In this document: positions 13,990-26,691 of the stretch, piece by piece
Layout of the letters: every line of letters begins with the position of its first letter
How positions within the stretch are numbered: position 1 is the stretch's first letter
Assembly: GCA_026745465.1 (NCBI GenBank)
Contig: JACYXH010000772.1
Coordinates: 4,266,385 to 4,330,384 of the forward strand
Origin: Lota lota
Lineage: Eukaryota; Chordata; Actinopteri; Gadiformes; Lotidae
DNA length: 64,000 nucleotides
Reading direction: 5' to 3'
Made by a program: the position numbers and the translations under genes
Notes under the pieces: generated by a model
Database searches by the model: none
The model's input: the letters and a program-made list of their open reading frames with translations, nothing else
What the model was told of the DNA's origin: nothing

Positions 13990-13994
13990 CGTGT

Positions 13995-14081
<87 letters not shown>

Positions 14082-14089
14082 TGTGTGCC
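13990..14089. repeat. (GT)n microsatellite
   Basis: About 45 GT units with two ATG interruptions. Confidence 0.92.
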
Positions 14090-14607
14090 AAACACATTCT
14101 CCATTTGATGCACAATTACCCAAATACGAGTGTGTATGCGTGTATGAGCATTTGCATGATGGTTGTCTGGGCTGGCCTTGTAGCTCAGCCCAGCTCTGAC
14201 AAAAGCATCTTCACACCTCCCTGGGGGACACAACGTGTGTGTGTAGCTTTGCCAGTGGATCAGAGGGATGGAGAGCTATGGGAAGGTGGCCGCTCTGTGT
14301 CTAACCACCCCACAGTCTGAGCTGCCTGTTGCAGATAAGACAAAAGGATATCACAGTAGGCTGTTTATTAAGATAAGACCAAACCCTACTGGGGTTGTAG
14401 TCACACACAGAGGAAGCATTTAAATCAAGACCAGCAACAGGTCTCAGCAGCTCTTTTGATAAAAACAGGCTCATAAGGAGGTTTTGTTTTCTGGAAACAC
14501 TCACAGATCTCTTGAGGGAAATTAAAGGGTGCTATTGAATTAGGTAGAGAAATTTAGGATGGTGGTTATCATTTCATTTTATCACAGGCTATATGATACA
14601 CAGTATG

Positions 14608-14608
<1 letters not shown>

Positions 14609-14675
<67 letters not shown>
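14609..14675. repeat. (GT)n microsatellite
   Basis: About 33 uninterrupted GT units ending in GAGTGAGTGAGAC. Confidence 0.92.
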
Positions 14676-14676
<1 letters not shown>

Positions 14677-14753
14677 TGAGTGAGACAGAGAGTGTTTGCA
14701 AGTGTGCGTGCATGTGTGTGTCTGCATATGTCTGTGTATAAGTGTGATTTGTA

Positions 14754-15020
14754 TGTATGAAGGTAGATAGGTATGTATGTATGTGTGTGTGTGTTTGTTT
14801 GTTTGTATGTACGTATGTATGTATGTATGTATGTATGTATGTATGTATGTATGTATGTATGTATGTATGTATGTCTGTCTGTCTGTCTGTATGTATGTAT
14901 GTATGTATGTATGTATGTATGTATGTATGTATGTATGTATGTATATATGTATGAACATATGTATGTATGTGTGTATCTATGTATCTATGCATCTATGTAT
15001 TGATGTTTGTATGCATGGAT
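14754..15020. repeat. (ATGT)n tetranucleotide array
   Basis: ATGT units interrupted by four CTGT units near 14874-14890. The array decays at the high end into ATCT and GGAT variants. Confidence 0.93.
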
Positions 15021-15511
15021 GGGGTTGGATGGATGAATAAGTATAGTTATATTTACCAGCCACACAACAAAGCAACAACCATGCTATTATGACACACTAT
15101 AGTATAGATCAATATGTAATGTAGCTAGCCAAGCATACCATTGCATTTAAAAAAGGCTACTGACCTAGCAATAAACAACACTGTCATAACCAGATCTTGA
15201 TGGATCTAATATTGGATTTTGGGCTTAATTGGCTCCTCCATGCTTTCAGCGATGGTCTCAGTCCCAAGAGTGCTACCTCATCTCTACATGCTGTGGAAGG
15301 GTTTCACAGGGCCAGAAATCTAGGCCACTCCAATCCAGTCACAGACTTCAGGTCCCATATTTAATGACTCTGATTTCAAATTAATACAACAAAACAATCA
15401 GGCGATATAAACAGATTTCACAAAGCAGATGGACAGACCGTTTGTTTTGGTTGGATTTTAAAAAGGAAGACAGATTGAGAGATTTATGACACACGTCTTG
15501 AACGGTGTTAT

Positions 15512-15512
<1 letters not shown>

Positions 15513-15601
<89 letters not shown>
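15513..15601. repeat. (GA)n microsatellite
   Basis: About 44 uninterrupted GA units. Confidence 0.95.
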
Positions 15602-15604
<3 letters not shown>

Positions 15605-17058
15605 AATGGTGTTGCCTGTTATATTACATTTTCTCACATAATCAGGACCTGGACGAGGCTTTATGTGTATGCAATACATATTACGCACATTGCTGAAAGG
15701 AGAAGAGAAAAATAGCAACACAGAATAACGTGGTGGTGATTAGGGGTTTTCTCAGCCCTGTTTTAATGTTCAAGTAGAAACTATTACTAGAATATTAAAA
15801 GGCAACAGGAACTTTGTGGAAAAAGCTCTTCAAATAATGTTTTTCATCTTAGTTAAATGAAGAAAAAAAAACTATGCTCCAAAATCAGGCACGGGTTATA
15901 TGGGAAGGTAAACAGCTAGCATTGATTTATTCTCGTTAAGACCAAATACTTTGAAAAGGAAATTGCTATAAAGTTTACATATTTGGATGAGGTGTAAAGT
16001 GCTTTCTTCTTGCTCTCAGTTCAATGACGCATTAACAAAGCTCACATGATGAGCTTGTGATTCAACAGTTCATAAAGTGCTTTATTTATGTTGCACCACC
16101 AATAACAATTGGGATCTGCTATTAAGACACACGGGCGACCTTGATTTCAGTGAAACCAAGACAGCGGTTGTTTATGGGGATGGCCAGCTTGCCATCAAAG
16201 AGACTATTAAGAGTGATTCTGTGGGAAAATCTTTCCCGGGAGACTACTATATACAGTACATTTGAACTTGATCATATTTCTTTCATGTTTGTGCATTTAG
16301 GTTTTTAATAAGATACATCATGGTCTAAACGGACAAAGAATATCTGTGACGTGACTACACACTGGCCAAAGAATGTAGGATGAATGCAGCTCCATATTTT
16401 GCTCAAACAGAAAAGAAAGGAAACAATTTTGAATTGAAGACTTGAACATCCTTTGGATGCTATACTGTATGTAGTGCTTGGCCAGAATTCATCTCCAGCA
16501 TCCAGACCACATATTTGTTCCCTCCTGGTGGCATCCTTCAAGGGTTTCCAGTATCAGAGATTTTTTATCACCAATTGACCGGAGAGTGTTTCAATCACTT
16601 ATTGCCTGGTTCTAACTGAGTGGCATTTTTCAGCAGACAGAGAGGACAATTAGAGTGATTTATATTCAGAAAACAACTATAAAGCATACTGAGACTGTTG
16701 TCGCCGACAGTTGAATCCTATTGCAATTCTCCTTTGCATTCTTCGTTGGTTTGATTGCGTTAGTTTATCGCAGTGCTTCAGTGGCTCGGATCTGCATGGA
16801 CAGCCGAGTTTGTTCCAGTAGATGGCAGTTTATTGTCTGTATATATAATCTAGTAGTGTATGGTAGTGTAGACACAACTTTCAGTATATAACTCTTTTTT
16901 GGCAAGTGTAGCAAACATGACATTATCCTGTTTGCGAGTTTCTAAGGTGAAATTGTTATTATTGAGTGCGAGGATGATTTCATGATGTATCTCATGCATT
17001 GAGCACAACAATCCATGTGATAGTTTCATTATGACAAAAAAAGGTTCACCTGTTTCAT
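15602..17058. other. No gene seen
   Basis: No exon, RNA gene or repeat family recognised. Confidence 0.4.
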
Positions 17059-17175
17059 GCTCTCTCTCTCTCTCTCTTCGCTCTCTCTCTCTCTCTATCT
17101 CTCTCTATCTCTATCTATCTGTCTCTCTCTCTCTCTGGCTCTCTCTCTCTCTTTCGCTCTCTCTCTCTCTCTCTT

Positions 17176-17224
<49 letters not shown>

Positions 17225-17335
17225 ATCTATCTGTCTCTCTCTCTCTGGGTCTCTCTCTCTCTGGTCTCTCTCTCTTTCGCTCTCTCTCTCCCTTCCCCTC
17301 TCTCTCTCTGTCTCTCTCTTTGTCTCTCTCTATAT
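17059..17335. repeat. CT-rich compound microsatellite
   Basis: CTCT runs with CTAT and CTGT variants. A segment containing CTATCTCTATCTATCTGTCT recurs (about 17095 and 17215), which suggests duplication within the tract. Confidence 0.92.
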
Positions 17336-20060
17336 CTGTTAAGTGAAATCTCCTGAGAACAGAGAGCAGAGCGACTACAGACGTGTTATCGCTGAAAATA
17401 CAGATGTTTCTTCCACCGTGACTCACCTCAACGTAAACAGTCGGCTTTTATGTCACTTTCAGACGGAGAGAGGTGAAATTAACTGGATCAGTGGTCACAT
17501 TCTACACTCTAATTCCCTTCTTGTTTATACCTCACCCCATCCCTCTCCTCTCAGTTTGTTTATTGAAGCCATTCCAGAGATGGAGAGATAGTTTCTGTAT
17601 TTCAACACTGTGCTATAGGGGACATTCGTTTTGTGGGGGGAGGGGTAGGGGGAGACCTAGCGCGTAGAAACGGTCCATCCACGTAAATAAGCGAGTTCGA
17701 CAAACACCAGCAACAGACTACTCAAGCGTGACTGTTTTGTACATAGTGAAGGAGAGGCGATCCAACAGAACAATGACAGGAATGCAACGGGAAAAAAGAA
17801 AGAACAATCCATATGGCTGATCAACACAGCACAGTGTGGCTCCTGTGTGTAATCCAGTGTTTACTCGGTCTTAAAACCAGCTGGGGATAAGTGATGGGAT
17901 TATAGTGTGGTTATGGTCCCATTTGTTTGCAAATAGCCTACAACACCCACTTTAACAATATTGGGGACTGATTTATATTATGTGTTGCTGTAAGTCACTT
18001 AAAGGTAGTGCTAGTAACGTTAATGGACGTTTAAATATCATTGTTAACCTCATGTAATAAACCCATACATTCCCAAATTAGCCCTATTAGACTAAGTTTT
18101 AACAACAGTAATACAGTATTACGTACATGCTGTTCAAAAATGAAGGGAAACGATGTAACACTGATGAAACAGTGTTCCACTGACTAATCAAGTATTCTTA
18201 AAAAACAAAGAAGAATCTTGCTTATGTCCTAATAGAAGTATGATTGCCACCAACCTCGGCCCAATCTGCGATATTGTGTGTTATTCTAAAGTGGGGATGG
18301 CTCATAATTAGTCAGGGAATCGCTCTTTTACGGGTCTGCTGTCTGCGTTTCTCTAGGCGCTGCGCGTACTGAAGCTGAAGACGAAGTGTATTTCACGGGA
18401 TCGGCTGGGAGAAATAACAGCCAGCAGTTCTTCCACCGAGCGCAATATTTCCACAACACAAATGTTAGCGGTCAGACCTCCACAAAAAAAAAAAAAAATA
18501 CAACAACTCATTAGGCCTACACATCTCCATCAAATGCAACTTCTCAGTCTTACTTTTTGGTTGCGAGCGTGAGAGAAACAATAATGGGATTTCTAAAAGC
18601 TTCGCTGGTCACGATCAATATGCAATCTATTTGTGTCCCAGATTCGTAAACAAATAAGGCAAAAATACTTTTCGTGCGGTAATTGTATCCATGAGAGGAA
18701 AATAAGTATTGTGTTGTTCTCTAAAGCGATCCAGAAGAACACTCATGCAGGACACCTGCGAGCCTTTAAAATTAGTGAAATATTGAGCGTCTTATTGAAA
18801 GGACATTATTGCAAACCAGATGTGAAACATAAGCTACAAATGTGGCCATTCAACGTTGCATCTTAATACTTTGAATATCAGATGCAATTAATCACTTTTT
18901 ATTACAGCTCGATCTCCTCCTCGGTTTCATAGAACACATGAGTCCCAAGTGCTTTGAAATGCTATTACATTTCTTCAGTAAAGATGATACAATGTGGGTG
19001 CGATCTTTTAGAAGTTTACAGAATCACAGCTAATACATATGCCTTACCTTCACGCCATAAGTTTGACTCAAGCACTGCTTTGACAGGTACGCGTTTTTAA
19101 ATCCAAGAATATCCACATTTAGCTTTCCACGTGTCTTCTGTTTGCTTGTTCATGTTCTGTTGTTAAAAACGAGTGAAGAGGCTGTAATATAAAATGTTAA
19201 GCTAAGGGGTCGATGATGCAAGGCATTCGCGCTTAGACTATTCTAGTCTAAAAATGCATTTAAGCAAACGAGTTGCCTTAAAAACACATTCTCCCTCCTT
19301 CTGGACGTCTGGTGGAATCTTCAGGTATATATATATATATATATAAAATATATATATAAAAAAATTTGTAATCAGTTTCTGTTCCCTCCAAGCAGCCGTT
19401 GACAAGTGTGGCGGTCCGTCTGGTGTCCGGGAGCTTTACGCACTGTCTACGCACGGCTTGGTTACCTTTTAGGAGCGACTGCGAGGCTGAAGACCCAGCG
19501 CAACTGTAAGTGGCTGATGAGGAAAGAACATGGAAACATCGAGGCGGGGTTTCTCATCTGTTTTAAACGATCGGTAAGGGATGGGGTGTGCATGACCTTT
19601 AAGGGAAACCAAATGCGTGCATATTTGAAATTGAATGCAGTTTCAGTGGTGTTTGACGTGAGTCTATACGCGGAGGAACTGAAATATAGGAAGAATTCTA
19701 GTCCACTATAATTTTCGCGTTACCGTCCATCATCAAATTATTATTAAAATTACAACACTCGATTAGCACTGTCTAAATCAAACTAATTGGAACAAGTATG
19801 CATTTTATGACTGCATAAATAAAAGATGACATAGTAGGCTGAAGATTATCATTTGGCCTAGTCGTAAAATAACTTTCATAATTCGATTTTTCTTTTCATG
19901 TCCTATACGACCTGACAGTTTATGCTTTAATGTTATTGTCAAGTCCAAATAACCATTTATTCCTTACTATGATAAACACCCAGATACAAACAGGGAAAAC
20001 CGTGAGTTTATACAAATCCTTGAGTTGTATCTTTGCAAGAGCATTTCGGGGACACTTCAA
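17336..20060. other. No gene proven; two CpG-richer patches
   Basis: The background is AT-rich, but 18340-18460 and 19390-19560 are richer in GC and CpG. The second patch has an excellent plus-strand donor, AACTGTAAGTGG (about 19504-19515). These are candidate promoters or non-coding first exons. An AT microsatellite lies at about 19325-19350. Confidence 0.35.
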
Positions 20061-20246
20061 GGGCCCCTATTTTACCACAAGGTGTGATTGTGATTAGCCA
20101 TTACAAGCCATTTCAAAATCTGCCCTGCCCGGTGACATAGTGACATCATAAGTAGGAGTGTCCACCTAGATGTACCAGCAGGGCATATTTTGAAATGGCT
20201 TCTAATGGCTAATCACACTCACACCTGGTGGTATTATAGGGCCCCT
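20061..20246. mobile_element. Fold-back MITE with about 75-bp inverted repeats
   Basis: The left arm starts GGGCCCCTATTTTACCAC and continues through GGTGTGATTGTGATTAGCC and CATTTCAAAATCTGCCCTGC. The right arm repeats this as reverse complement, with scattered mismatches, and ends ATAGGGCCCCT. The direct repeat TTCAA flanks it (20056-20060 and 20247-20251), a plausible 5-bp target duplication. It has no coding capacity and the superfamily is not clear. Confidence 0.75.
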
Positions 20247-20603
20247 TTCAAGCGAATAACATCAAAATATTCCATCCTCTTTTTTCTATAGTTTTCTGTA
20301 GAGTTGTTTCCTCAACTCCCCCATCCTTACCTCCTGAAGTCAAGAAACACCAATATCTTACTCAATCAACACAAATTGTAATCGTTCATTTGCGTATATG
20401 TTGTATTGTATATGCCGTGGATATATTGTACATTCTATATTATCCATAGTCACCATAGCATTTCTATAATGTAAACAAACATACCCCAAACCCTTACCTT
20501 GGATTGGTTAAATTCAATAGTGCAAAACTAGTTTTCTTGCAAAGTCAATGAATATAATATTAACAAATAACCACTTCTGAGGAATTGATTCTAGTGATAA
20601 CGT

Positions 20604-20605
20604 GC

Positions 20606-20639
<34 letters not shown>

Positions 20640-20935
20640 CACCTGTTGTATCTCTCTCTCTCCTTCTCTTTTTGCTCTGACACACACACACACATACACT
20701 CATGCACACACACACACACACACGTGCACACACACATGGACACACACAAGTACACACACATGCACAGACACACATACACACACACACATTTACACAACCA
20801 CAAGCATGCACACACTCACACACTCACACACACACATACGAACAAACACACATGCACAAAGGCACATGCACACACGCACACATGCACACACGCACACATG
20901 CACACACGCACACACGCACACACACAAACACTTTC
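20604..20935. repeat. Poly-C followed by long CA-rich array
   Basis: About 19 C bases, then CA runs with GCACACATG and GTGCACAC variants. Confidence 0.9.
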
Positions 20936-21359
20936 CCTTGACTTGTGATGAGATTCACAAACAGAACTCCCCGCTGCCACGGGGCAGTTCTGGTGATACC
21001 CGATATGGCCTCTATTAACTTGGACTGATGAGAGAGGGATGGCTGAATACTATATAAACCACTGCAAACTTGATAGCAGCACTAAACTCTTAACGCTATC
21101 AAGCACTCAATACTATGTTTGAGATTTAGTTTTCGTGAAATAAAACTAAATACACTTTTTTGGGGATAGGAAGGATTTCTTTATCTTGTTGTTCTAGCCC
21201 CTCCTAGTCATCAACAGGGCTTTCCTCACATGGCTGCTGGAGACACCTTTGGGTGCAACCCACCCTGGACTCGCACCAAAAACTCATAAATTGGCAGGAT
21301 TGGGAAACGAACACCAGTGAGAGTAAAGCTAAACGGGATACCTACTATCACTCACACAG

Positions 21360-21415
<56 letters not shown>

Positions 21416-21553
21416 CACACAAACACACACAAACGCTCACACGAACACACAGGTACACTCACACACAGGCACACACACACCACACACACAAACACACACA
21501 CAAACACACCACACACACACACTTACACACACAAACACACACACAAACACACA
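21360..21553. repeat. (CA)n-rich array next to the LINE 3' end
   Basis: A pure CA run of about 27 units, then AACACACACAAAC-type variants, stopping where the LINE tail begins. Confidence 0.9.
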
Positions 21554-23371
21554 CATTTACATTACCTTTATATTAACATTTAGGACATTTAGCAGACACT
21601 TTTATCCAAAGAGACTTTCAATAAGTACATTTGTGAGAAGAAAAAGAAACAACAATATTTCGCTGTCGATGCAGTAAGGATGTTCATAGAACCAGTGCCA
21701 AGCACTTACAATTGCTAGGTTAACCCATTCCCCATATACAACAAAGATAGCTAGGAGAAGATGCTACACAATGCTAAGTACTATTTTTAAGTGCCAGTAT
21801 GTACAGACATATAATAAGTGCATGCATTAAGTGCCAGAGTGTACAAACATACAATAAAATAAGTGTGTAAGAAGGGTGTTTTTAGGAGAGTAAGGGAGGA
21901 GGGGGGTAAGGAGGGAGGTTATGCAGAGTCCATGTGAACTCTGAACAAGTGAGCCTTGAGTCTCTTGCGGAAGCTGGTGAGCGACTCTGCAGTCCTGACA
22001 TCGGCAGGGAGTTCATTCCACCATTGGGGTGCCAAAACAGAGAAGAGTTGTGACTTTGTTGAGTGACCTTTGCTTGCTCTTAGTGATGGCGGTACCAGGC
22101 GTCCAGCTGAGGTAGTTGAGCAGAGTGCTCAAGCTGGGGTGTGTGGTCTGACTAACGCTTGGAGGTAGGCAGGAGCAGTTCCGTTGACTGCCTTGTAGGC
22201 CAGTACCATTGTCTTGAATCTGATGCGAGCTACTACAGGTAGCCAGTGGAGTTCACGGAAAAGGAGGGTCACATGGGATCATTTTGGTTGGTTGAACTTG
22301 AGGCGTGCTGCAGCGTTCTGGATACGCTGCAAAGGTTTGATCGCAGAGGCAGGGAGTCCTGCCAGGAGCGAGTTGCAGTAGTCGAGGTGGGAGATGATGA
22401 GCACTTGGACCAAGAGCTGAGCTGCTTCTCTCGTGAGGAAGGGCTGGATCCTGCGGATGTTGTAGAGAGCAAATCTGCAGGATCGGGCCACCGCGGTGAT
22501 GTTCGTGGTGCAGCATAGCTGATTGTCCAGTACCACACCGAGGTTCCTCGCGGTTGGTGATGGAGATACCACAATGTCCTCGACAGTGACCAATAAGTCC
22601 ATGTGAGGGCAGTCTTTCCCTGGCACAAGGAGGAGCTCAGTCTTGTCAAGGTTAAGCTTCAGGTGATGGGCAGTCGCCCAAGTGCTGATGTCTGCCAGAC
22701 ATTCTGAGATGCGTGTTGCAATCAGGGTGGTGTCTGAGGAGAGGAAAGAGAGGAATAGTTGAGTGTCATCAGCGTAGCAGTGATAGGAGAAACCGTGTGA
22801 TGTGATTACAGAGCCCAAGGATCTAGTATATAGGGAGAACAGAAGGGGTCCCATTTTTGAGCCTTGAGGGACACCGGTGTCAAGAGCACAGGGTTTGGAC
22901 AAGGAGCCATTCCATGTGACCTGATAGGTGCGACTCGTCAGGTAGGATATGAACCAGGATAGAGCAGAGTCAGCGATGCCGAGTTCAGCGAGAGTGGCGA
23001 GGAGGATCTGGTGGTTCACGGTGTCGAACGCCACGGACAGGTCGAGGAGAATGAGAACCGAAGAGAGGGACGAGGCTATGGTGGCACGGAGCAACTTCGT
23101 CACCGCGAGGAGGGCCGTCTCAGTGGAGTGTGCAGTCTTGAAGCCTGACTGATGCAGATGGCACGTTCCAGAGTTTTAGAAAGTAATGAAAGAAGAGATA
23201 CCTGTCTGTACTTCTAGATGTCAGTGGTGTCAAGGGTCGGTTTCTAAAGGAGCGGCTTGATTCTAGCAGTCTTGAAGGATGCTGGAATAAGGCCTGAAGT
23301 GAGGTAGGAGTTGATGAGGGTGGTGAGGAATGGCAGGATGTCGCTCGAGACAGCCTGGGCCAGCCACACAC
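21554..23371 (-). mobile_element. L2-type LINE, 5'-truncated and broken
   Basis: On the minus strand the 3' end carries the typical fish L2 tail: TTGGATAAAAGTGTCTGCTAA (about 21590-21610), then TAAATGT-like repeats ending near 21554. The element encodes the reverse-transcriptase part of its second ORF (22279-23103) and, beyond a premature stop, the C-terminal part containing an AVNGTAPAYLQALVRP-like segment. Towards its 5' side (23104-23371) the RT homology continues in other frames with stops. The 5' end stops at a CA-rich patch. The copy is truncated and inactive. Confidence 0.88.
22279..23103 (-). pseudogene. LINE reverse transcriptase fragment
   Basis: A 274-residue open stretch with the RT motifs in order: LLDLSVAFDTVNH (block A, catalytic Asp), TGVPQGSKMGPLLFSLY (block B), CYADDTQLFL (block C, the YADD active site), and then HHLKLNLDKTELLL and NLGVVLD (blocks D/E). 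This is the pattern of L2/CR1-type LINEs. It has no proper start of its own, and a TGA follows FNQPK where homology plainly continues. It is a dead copy lying on the same strand as the genes. Confidence 0.9.
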
Positions 23372-24395
23372 ACAGACACGTACTTCACCAAATCAAATAC
23401 TCTGTCAAATCCTTGACTTGTTTCTTGTCTTAAAATCGTAATGGTGTAGCGGAGTTCTAAAATGGTCTGAGACTAATATTTTATTCATGAGCCGACATAA
23501 GTTGAAATTCACCTTTACGAAGCCACTGTAATGCCCACACATAGCTTAGAATTGAGCACATAGCTTAGCACTCAGCACATTAGCACATTAGCACATGACA
23601 TTGAACATGTGCCGTGATTCTGACATTGAGCACTGAGGCCTGTCCCCCTCCCCTCCCTCAAGTAAAAACACATTCAACTGAATACAGACACAAGACATCT
23701 GAGAGAAATGGAATGACTAGAATGAAATAGAAGTCCTTGGCTGCAGTCACATAATCTTTGTAGCTTAGTAAGGTTCCCAACTGAGTGAAGAGACCTATCT
23801 ATGTAGCAGCCATGACAAGAGCTGTTCGTATTCTCTAAATGCTAAGGAAAGGTACTTCAATACTTCCCTTTCTTATCTCCTTTAGCATAGGTTACACTGG
23901 GCAATCCTTGTCCAGTGGAAAGGGGATAATTCCGTCCCACAATTCCTTGTGACAGGAACATTTAAAGTGATGCCCCATTCGGGCGTAGTTTTCATACAAT
24001 CATACCAATTGGGATGTCGATACATTTGAGCGGACAGGAGGGTGATCGTGAGCATCCATTCTCAATGAATTATCCTTCATATCTTTCCTTGACCTTATGA
24101 CGTTTTCCAGCGAGGTCAAGGAATAGTGGTTAGGAGAGGACATAGGACATAGTTATTTGGACTATTCAACTGGAGCCCTTGTGTAAGTCAGATGGTTACT
24201 ATGATTGTGACCAGTTGAGCTGTTCAATGCATTGCACCGTTTCCCATCTGCTCACATGATAAGTGTCTTTTTAATAAAGTGGTATTCTCTAATACAGCCG
24301 TCCTTCGTCCTCCATCAGCAGAGGCTTACCATGACAACACATTCAGGGGGAAATAAGAGTGGGGGCAGTTGTGAATAGCTCAACAAAAAAAGTGA
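23372..24395. other. No gene seen; short nested repeats
   Basis: Tandem TAGCACATTAGCACA and AGCTTAGAATTGAGCACATAGC variants lie at about 23540-23600. Otherwise nothing is recognised. Confidence 0.4.
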
Positions 24396-24399
24396 GTGC

Positions 24400-24660
24400 A
24401 CATGAAAACTGTAGTGGTTGTAAAGAAGAGCTTAGATAAAAATAAAATAAAAAAACAACTAGGACTGCAAGCTGTCACACAAGGTATTCACAGCCCACGT
24501 ACTGCGTATCCCAGCGGCCGCCCTTTTCAAGTGAATCACGGGTGTAGTCATTACTCATTACCGCCATGTCTCACAAAATGTTAAATCAAGGTCAGACTCG
24601 AACTGGCAACCGAATGTCCATGTGGCCAATGCTATACCACTACACTACATGGACATGTTC
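24400..24660 (-). mobile_element. tRNA-derived SINE, minus strand
   Basis: On the minus strand GTAGTGTAGTGGTATAGCA (from about 24648) resembles a tRNA A box. TTGCCAGTTCGAGTCTGACC (to about 24590) resembles the B box and T arm. The head at 24590-24655 is clear. The body end near 24400 is a guess. Confidence 0.6.
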
Positions 24661-24966
24661 ATTGCAAATTTTGAGAAGGAGCAGTCTTCCATACGTGGCA
24701 GATATAGTGAGCTTGGTAGATATGGTAAAATGGCATTTGTATGCCTCATAAACTGGTTTACCGAAAGTAAACAATAATCACAACCATGTTTCTAAAGTAT
24801 ACAGTGTCAAAAGCCACCTTCAAAATGGACTTTTGAGAAATTATGTTTGTACCTCTTTAAGGCCCAGCCTGCGTTGGAGAGAGGCCCCGGTGAACGTCAA
24901 ACCAATGCATCCAATTCTATTTTTCCAATTTTGATATTTCCAACTTTGATTAACAAAACAGACAGA

Positions 24967-25026
<60 letters not shown>
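24967..25026. repeat. (CA)n microsatellite
   Basis: About 29 uninterrupted CA units. Confidence 0.95.
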
Positions 25027-25029
<3 letters not shown>

Positions 25030-25514
25030 TTAATAGTAGGTACCGTTTATGTGTGATATTTTGCCACCTGCTGGCAAAGTTGTGCTTTATGCTTAAGAGC
25101 AATGACTTTAATTGACACTGGGACGTCATGGAATGTGAAATCGACACCAAACGGGTTAGGGTTAGGGTGTCCTCAATGTGCACGGCAAGTTTCAAGTTTC
25201 TGCTCACTTCTGAAGCTGACTTGTGGTTGATTAAAAAATAAATCTTTGATAAATAGCATATTTTGAATTTGCCATAACTCTGCCATTTTTTACCCAATCA
25301 GAAATCCATTTTAAATGTAATATCAGACAAGTCCATGAATTATGGATATCAATCTATGGTTCTGAAGAAGACATTTTTTAAAGCTTTCACGACATTTTCA
25401 CTGTACAGCAAAATGATGGGCCCAAGAGGCAAAACTTTTCAGCATGTGAAATAAAGCATGTACACCAAGTTTTCATCCATAGGGGCGGACCTGCCGTTTA
25501 ACTTTGACCGGATG

Positions 25515-25515
<1 letters not shown>

Positions 25516-25548
<33 letters not shown>
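25516..25548. repeat. (AT)n microsatellite
   Basis: About 15 AT units in a region (24840-25680) that reads like an old unclassified repeat. Confidence 0.85.
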
Positions 25549-25549
<1 letters not shown>

Positions 25550-26656
25550 GCTCATATGGGGATTTTGGCTACAAACTTTTTAGACACCTGCTTACCGGGA
25601 ATACGAATATATCCCCCAAATTTGACAACTTTTGACCAGTCCACCGCGGAGATATAGGCGTTACCATTCAAGAATAATAAAAATACCCAAACCCAACAAT
25701 AACAATAGGTATACACAGCTACACTGTGAATACCGAATTAGAGACGAAATCGTAATATCAAAGGTAAGACTGCAATATGTATTAACATAGCTTTCTCAGC
25801 GAGATCCATTCTATTTGTCCATTCTGGACGAGTACCTACATGTCTCGGAGGATATTATGGAAGGAGTAAGTATTGACAACACCCAATAGGGCTTACTGTT
25901 TCGAGGATAAAGATTCATGGTATTTCTCTAAGCCTAATGAATTGCAACTGTTTGCTGAAAAAGAGGCCATGGGACTTGCGGTTGAAAGTGCGAGCGGTTG
26001 AAAGTGTTGAAACTGGTGAGGGGGAAAAAAGGGTCGGAAGAGGTCTGTTATCTGAGCCATTGTTTCGCCCTCTTTTTTTCCATCAGAAAAAGCTCTGTTG
26101 GTGTTGCAAGTCTGCCAGTGCACTCGAGACAGTGGGGTGGAAGTCGGAGACACAATGACTTGAACATAACGTATAATGCTCCTGGAACAAGACCCGTTGA
26201 CGAAGTTAATACTCCCATGGTGAGACAAATAAAATAAATCACTAATAAAATGCATAAATAAATGTAGGTATCGGTTCTTTGCGTTCAACCCTCCGCCGTT
26301 GCGTTCTGTTGATGCTAACGGTTCGGCAAAAATAACGGAGACAGAAGTTGTGAAGTGTAAAAGAGGAGAGTGGTGGGGAAGGGCAGGACTGAAGAGGGCA
26401 GGGGAGGGTAGATAGGATGGAGAGTAATGGCCAAGAGCTCAGGGTTTATTGTGGCAATCTCAGAGCCAAGGTCGGCCAGCACTAAACTTGCCAAGGTGAG
26501 CCCCAGTGTGCGCACGGACACCTCGGAAGCATCCGTTGTTGATTTCTCCTTCCATTCACGCCTCCATGAATCATGGATCATATTGTGGCGTGCCACAAAC
26601 CTGTTTGGCTTTGATGATGCTCACTCACTCAACTCAACACCCAACTCCCTGCGTTG

Positions 26657-26691
<35 letters not shown>
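26657..26691. repeat. Poly-G tract
   Basis: About 33 consecutive G bases, the longest homopolymer in the window. Confidence 0.95.

Noticed and set aside
22246..22518. Plus-strand frame opposite the LINE
   Set aside because: A shadow of the reverse-transcriptase coding strand.
24590..24655. A possible tRNA gene
   Set aside because: The A and B boxes are there, but the arms do not pair into a proper cloverleaf and an unrelated body follows, as in a SINE. The same holds for 8359, 28140 and 48917.
25152..25171. Telomere-like GGGTTAGGGTTAGGG
   Set aside because: Only two to three units in the middle of unique sequence; too short to call an interstitial telomere.
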